Assembly: GCA_032353305.1 (NCBI GenBank)
Contig: JAUCNG010347733.1
Coordinates: 1 to 11,941 of the forward strand
Source of the DNA: Cephalothrix spiralis
Lineage: Eukaryota > Nemertea > Palaeonemertea > Archinemertea > Cephalotrichidae
Direction: 5' to 3'
DNA: 11,941 bases
The notes under the pieces are model-generated. The model was not told where the DNA came from, did not search any database, and saw nothing but the letters and a program-made list of their open reading frames with translations. Below, piece after piece: positions 9,046 through 11,941 of this stretch. A program made the position numbers and the translations under genes. How positions within the stretch are numbered: position 1 is the first letter of the stretch; the number at the start of each line of letters is the position of its first letter.

Positions 9046-9587
9046 GTAATGTATAATAGCCTATAATAACTGTTGCTAATGGAGCTATGTTCCTTGGCAA
9101 CGGATCTATATACCTTAGCAACGCGGATTAAAGTTGTATATTTAATTTATTCTGTGCGAATGGACAAAATTTAGCCATTTCGTTCGGCGGTTTCCTGATG
9201 CACACACATAATATTCGCTATTCATTGGGATCAAAAGTGGTTTATTGAAAATGACAATGACAATCCTCTCTCGTCAAAACGTAGATTTTACGGAGTGATA
9301 ACGGAGAAAAATATACGTTTTGTTGATCAAACTAGAATTTAAAGGAAAATGTCTGAAAGCGAAATTTCGGTGTTTCTTATATTGTTGTTGATAAAAATGG
9401 ACTCTTCCATGGTCATAATTTGTATAGTAGTCGAATATGATTTTTACTTGATAAAATATAAATTAGCTAGAAAGACAAAAATAAAAGGTAAGGCTTTGGG
9501 CCGCAAGGGGAGCTATTGAACGCTTATTACATACAGATGGCACCACAAACAAGTTAATCATACTAACGTATTTACTCTCATTTTCAG
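9046..9587 (+). other. CADPS intron, 542 bp
   Basis: GT-AG intron (gtaatg ... attttcag) with a perfect branch-site consensus TACTAAC at 9561-9567. Near its 5' end CCTTGGCAACG (9092-9102) and CCTTAGCAACG (9113-9123) form a near repeat. A related inverted form, tgttgctaatgg, lies at 9071-9082. No gene or named mobile element is visible in the rest. Confidence 0.85.
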
Positions 9588-9651
9588 GTATTGTTTCCCT
9601 TTTGGGCGACCAGAAGGTGCCCTTAAAGCAACACTGTCCTTATTAGAACGG
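9588..9651 (+). CDS. CADPS: CADPS/CAPS internal exon 4 of this window (64 nt)
   Basis: A short exon of 64 nt. Acceptor tctcattttcag ends at 9587; a perfect TACTAAC branch-site consensus sits at 9561-9567, about 20 nt upstream of the AG. The donor is GAACGG|gtatgg at 9652. One base completes the Arg split across the previous intron and 21 codons follow: [17 protein letters not shown] then LLER, ending in phase 0. The [19 protein letters not shown] block is a hallmark of CAPS proteins. It is too short for ordinary ORF calling and is recognised only by protein similarity and splice signals. Together with the neighbouring exons it forms one uninterrupted reading frame. Confidence 0.94.
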
Positions 9652-9830
9652 GTATGGATTTTCACTTATGAGCATTCTCCTTAGTAAAAGTGATTAATTG
9701 TAATTTCCGAAATTCATATTGCTCTGTTAATTTCATATTTTATTCATGATTATACATTTAATTTATTCATAGTTAAATGACTAATATAAATTCTCGTATT
9801 TACACATTAGCCTTTTATTTACATCTCTAG

Positions 9831-9954
9831 GTCCTTATGAAAGATATCGTTACACCAGTACTGCCTGAAGAAGTTAGAAATGTAATTAGAAAGTGTCTAA
9901 AAGATGCTGCTCTTGTTAATTATACACGAATATCCGAATATGCAAAAATCGAAG
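9831..9954 (+). CDS. CADPS: CADPS/CAPS internal exon 5 of this window
   Basis: Acceptor ccttttatttacatctctag ends at 9830 and the donor is ATCGAAG|gttagt at 9955. It is separated from the previous exon by only 179 bp, the shortest intron here. The 124 nt hold 41 codons plus one base (exit phase 1). The product begins [16 protein letters not shown], has a helical NVIRKCLKD stretch, and ends [16 protein letters not shown]. It aligns with the CAPS region immediately before the MUN/MHD1 domain. The exit after KIE is, from memory, a place where animal CAPS transcripts vary by alternative splicing; this fits the phase 1-1 cassette exon found next at 10529-10558. Family call is firm. Confidence 0.94.
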
Positions 9955-10072
9955 GTTAGTGTTTAACTCAATTTTGAATGCCATACATACTTATATCAAT
10001 ACTCTTATCCCGGTTGAAATGCATTCTTAAACCATAGAGAAATGAACGACATTTTTATCAGGGACATAGAAG

Positions 10073-10115
10073 ATTCTGACTTATGTAACTTATGTAATTC
10101 TGACTTATGTAACTT
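10073..10115 (+). repeat. 24-bp tandem repeat, about 1.8 copies
   Basis: The unit attctgacttatgtaacttatgta (10073-10096) is followed by a partial second copy (10097-10115). Each full unit itself contains two copies of cttatgtaa. The array directly abuts the left end of the MITE at 10118, so insertion and local duplication may be linked. Confidence 0.8.
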
Positions 10116-10117
10116 GC

Positions 10118-10293
10118 AGGGTGGCAAACCTGGAAAATCCTGGAAAAATTAGGTTATCATAAATTTAGGCAAAATAAAAGTTAGAGGAAAATCAGGATAT
10201 CCGTCTAAAATTATGCACAAGTCAGAAAGACTACATGTTATGTTGTTTTTTAAAATCATGATTAGTAACTTGTCACTACTGTCTTGCCACCCT
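10118..10293. mobile_element. Short MITE with AGGGTGGCAA terminal inverted repeats (hAT-like)
   Basis: AGGGTGGCAA at 10118-10127 faces the perfect complement TTGCCACCCT at 10284-10293, giving a 176-bp element without coding capacity. A leading C at 10117 would make the left end CAGGG, a common start for hAT transposons, and the following cctggaaaatcctgg text is of a kind often seen in such repeats. No clean 8-bp target-site duplication is visible: left taacttgc, right acttttga. The hAT assignment is therefore tentative. Confidence 0.6.
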
Positions 10294-10528
10294 ACTTTTG
10301 AGCGAATGAGCGTATTGCTACCCCTCCCTCCCAAACCAAACCAAAAATAAACAAAGGTAACTGTCATTGGCCTATGATTGTACTTCTGATGAGATAGAGA
10401 ACTTGGGATTTGTAATTTTCAATTACATCTGAAAAATGGGGTCATAAAATTCGAGTTTTTTTACATTACTTTGGAACTTTAAAATTTCCCTCTAGAGACC
10501 GGGATTTGAACCATTTATTTCCTTACAG

Positions 10529-10558
10529 ACAATCCTATTCCAACAGGAGAATTTAAAG
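10529..10558 (+). CDS. CADPS: Probable CADPS microexon (30 nt, phase-neutral cassette)
   Basis: A 30-nt segment with strong splice signals: ccatttatttccttacag before it and AAAG|gtaaaa after it. It enters and leaves in phase 1, exactly the phase left by exon 9831-9954, and adds ten codons reading DNPIPTGEFK before the next split codon. A length divisible by three and equal phases mean it can be included or skipped without disturbing the frame. I do not recognise this peptide from CAPS proteins, so the support is splice-site quality, phase and location at a likely variable point of the protein, not homology. It could instead be a chance pseudo-exon. No further CAPS coding sequence is visible between 10559 and the window end. 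Confidence 0.55.
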
Positions 10559-10785
10559 GTAAAATTAGCCTAGTTATATATTTGGCACAGTCCACGAAAT
10601 TCTAGTGAAGTTTTCTAGAGCTATTGTCAAAAAATTTGAAAAAAGTATTGCTTAAGTAGTGAACAGTAGAGCGTGTGTCATATTGTCAGAATTGCACTAT
10701 CACTTGATGTCAGCAAGGTTTACGGTCACTTTATCTGTTATGTTCCACATATTTATTGAATGACGTCTGTTATATTGTTAGTAAA

Positions 10786-11168
10786 TAAGGTCTAGCGAAT
10801 TATATTGCCATTATAGGACATAAACTTTCAGTAAATTCAAGTTCACTTTTTTTCTATGATAAACTGTGTGAGTAATTTTATTATTGAATGAAAAGAATAA
10901 GTAAATCATAAGGAGCATTATGACATATTTCTTTTCTCTGTGCTAAGTCTGGATCGCTCAGAATTAGAAATATGCATTTGAAAAGTAGATTCTGAGCGAT
11001 TCAAACATAGCACAGATGAAATAAATATGTCATAATGTTCCTTATAATTTACTTATTCTGTAAAATTTCTTAATCTGTATATCATATAAAGAAAAGCAAA
11101 AATTGTTAATTTTTGTTTTCTGACTTTTTTCTCCCAAAATGGCAGTCTAATTTGCTAGACCTTATTGG
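10786..11168. mobile_element. Large foldback element, about 383 bp
   Basis: Outer arms: aataaggtctagcgaattata (10786 onward) pairs with the complement of taatttgctagaccttatt (ending near 11168), followed by ttgccatt against aatggcag. Inner arms (10894-11059): AGAATAAGTAAATCATAAGG, then GCATTATGACATATTT, CTGTGCTAAGTCTGGA and CGCTCAGAAT, each with a near-exact complement on the right. The centre loop is about 30 nt (gaaatatgcatttgaaaagta). Weaker pairing joins outer and inner blocks, so each arm is about 175 nt. It has no coding capacity. This is a non-autonomous DNA element or MITE; its precise ends and target-site duplication are unclear. Confidence 0.8.
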
Positions 11169-11679
11169 CGAGGGCTTAAGCTATAAAAGTCATTAAATTC
11201 TGAATTTGTAGGTCCTATCTGGTCCTATACTACTACCTTTGTAAAACTACAGTAGTTTCCAATAATTGCTGTCAACCCATATGTTATAATAGGTTAATGT
11301 AAATAATTTACGATTTGGATAATTTCGTGAGGGGAATCCACATCAATATTTTGCATCAACTAAGCAAATTCAATTTTTTTAACTGTTGGAATTTGCTAAA
11401 GGTTGTCATATGTTATGTAGATTGTAGGGCCTATTTTGTCAAGATAGTTTTTCTATGTTTGAGAACGATTGAATTAAATATTTTGTCTATTCTCTGCCCC
11501 TTATAAGTCTTCTATTTGAATTAAGATGGAATTTTTTTCGCTACATAAAACTTAGTTTGTCTCCTTTCTCCATATTCCCAAACTTTTTACCCTCATTAGT
11601 TAGAATTTTGCTATATCCCATGTTGTATTATTAGTTATTTTGAAGTGTATCTTCAGTTGTGTCGATGCATGATCTTTTA

Positions 11680-11825
11680 TTCTAATAAGGAATATTATTC
11701 CATATTTGTTTTGTCTGTGCTATGTCTGGAGCTGTGCTATGTCTGGAGCTCTCAGAATTAAAAAAACCCTTTTTATGTTTAGATTCTGAAGATATAGCGC
11801 ATAGAAAATAAATATGATTTGAATT
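11680..11825. mobile_element. Second, shorter copy of the foldback family at 10786-11168
   Basis: In the same orientation it repeats the inner core of the upstream element: catatttgttttgtctgtgc and tatgtctgga, then ctcagaatta, a loop, agattctga, and atagcgcatagaaaataaata. It is a more diverged inverted repeat, lacks the outer arms and carries an exact 17-bp tandem duplication (11715-11748). Two family members within 1 kb indicate a repeat family active in this genome; boundaries are approximate. Confidence 0.7.
11715..11748 (+). repeat. Exact 17-bp tandem duplication within the repeat copy
   Basis: The unit ctgtgctatgtctggag occurs twice without mismatch (11715-11731, 11732-11748). The upstream family member has this block once, so the duplication arose in this copy. 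Confidence 0.85.
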
Positions 11826-11941
11826 GTAACAAATAACATCTTGGGTTAGGGCTCCATACACTAACCGACATTTAGCTGCCGACCTCGTCCCGATTAAACA
11901 AAATTTGATCAAATCCTGTGATGCGTGACTGAAAATTCAAA

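Larger units (their letters stand above)
9955..10528 (+). other. CADPS intron before the putative microexon
   Basis: A 574-bp intron if the microexon at 10529 is used (gttagt ... ttccttacag). It contains the tandem repeat at 10073-10115 and the hAT-like MITE at 10118-10293. The rest is plain AT-rich sequence with a pyrimidine-rich 3' end. The minus-strand open frame 10149-10367 lies across the MITE and is not supported as a gene. Confidence 0.7.
10559..11941 (+). other. CADPS intron following the last visible exon
   Basis: From the donor at 10559 (or 9955 if the microexon is skipped) to the window end no further CAPS exon is recognisable. It holds the foldback element at 10786-11168 and its partial second copy at about 11680-11825. 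The 10559-10785 and 11169-11679 stretches show only AT-rich unique sequence. The small open frames at 11315-11506 (+) and 11682-11912 (-) look like chance; the latter overlaps the repeat copy. Confidence 0.7.

Noticed and set aside
9071-9123. Cluster of three GCAAC half-sites resembling RFX X-box halves
   Set aside because: No pair has the spacing and orientation of a complete X-box, and the site is within an intron; it is more simply a short imperfect repeat.
1-11941. A new defence system, CRISPR array, operon or viral insertion
   Set aside because: All strong coding signal belongs to spliced CADPS exons; repeats are non-autonomous elements without coding capacity, and there are no regularly spaced repeats or polymerase-like or capsid-like frames.

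Overview
This is metazoan nuclear DNA. It is AT-rich and intron-dominated, with short exons joined by GT-AG introns and many non-autonomous repeats. There is no prokaryotic gene organisation. The only gene I can support is an internal part of the calcium-dependent activator protein for secretion (CAPS/CADPS; UNC-31 in nematodes), on the + strand. Five exons (2364-2500, 3589-3776, 8944-9045, 9588-9651, 9831-9954) splice in consistent phase into about 205 uninterrupted codons that read as the conserved CAPS segment between the PH domain and the MUN/MHD1 region. A sixth, 30-nt phase-neutral exon (10529-10558) is likely but not certain. The gene's start, C2 and PH domains, MUN core and stop all lie outside the window. 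The protein and the marine-invertebrate style of the repeats suggest an invertebrate animal; I cannot name the phylum with confidence.

Layout. Positions 1-2363 are the tail of an upstream intron, holding a decayed tRNA-like sequence (212-289), a 230-bp palindromic element (568-797) and a minus-strand tRNA-derived SINE (about 1460-1887). Intron 2501-3588 holds a MITE with TIRs (2569-2850) and, close to its 3' end, an exon-like stretch (3356-3429) that resembles a shortened copy of the preceding exon. The 5.2-kb intron 3777-8943 holds a foldback element (5521-5896), two adjacent perfect palindromes (7646-7689) and small tandem duplications. Introns 9046-9587 and 9652-9830 are short. Intron 9955-10528 carries a tandem repeat and a hAT-like MITE (10118-10293). 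The terminal intron carries a large foldback element (10786-11168) and a second, shorter copy of its core (about 11680-11825).

Function. The exons all belong to one transcript for a neuronal/endocrine protein that primes dense-core vesicles for Ca2+-triggered exocytosis. I see no second gene, CRISPR array, virus or new enzymatic system. The points of most interest are the microexon, the duplicated-exon remnant and the set of palindromic mobile elements in the introns.
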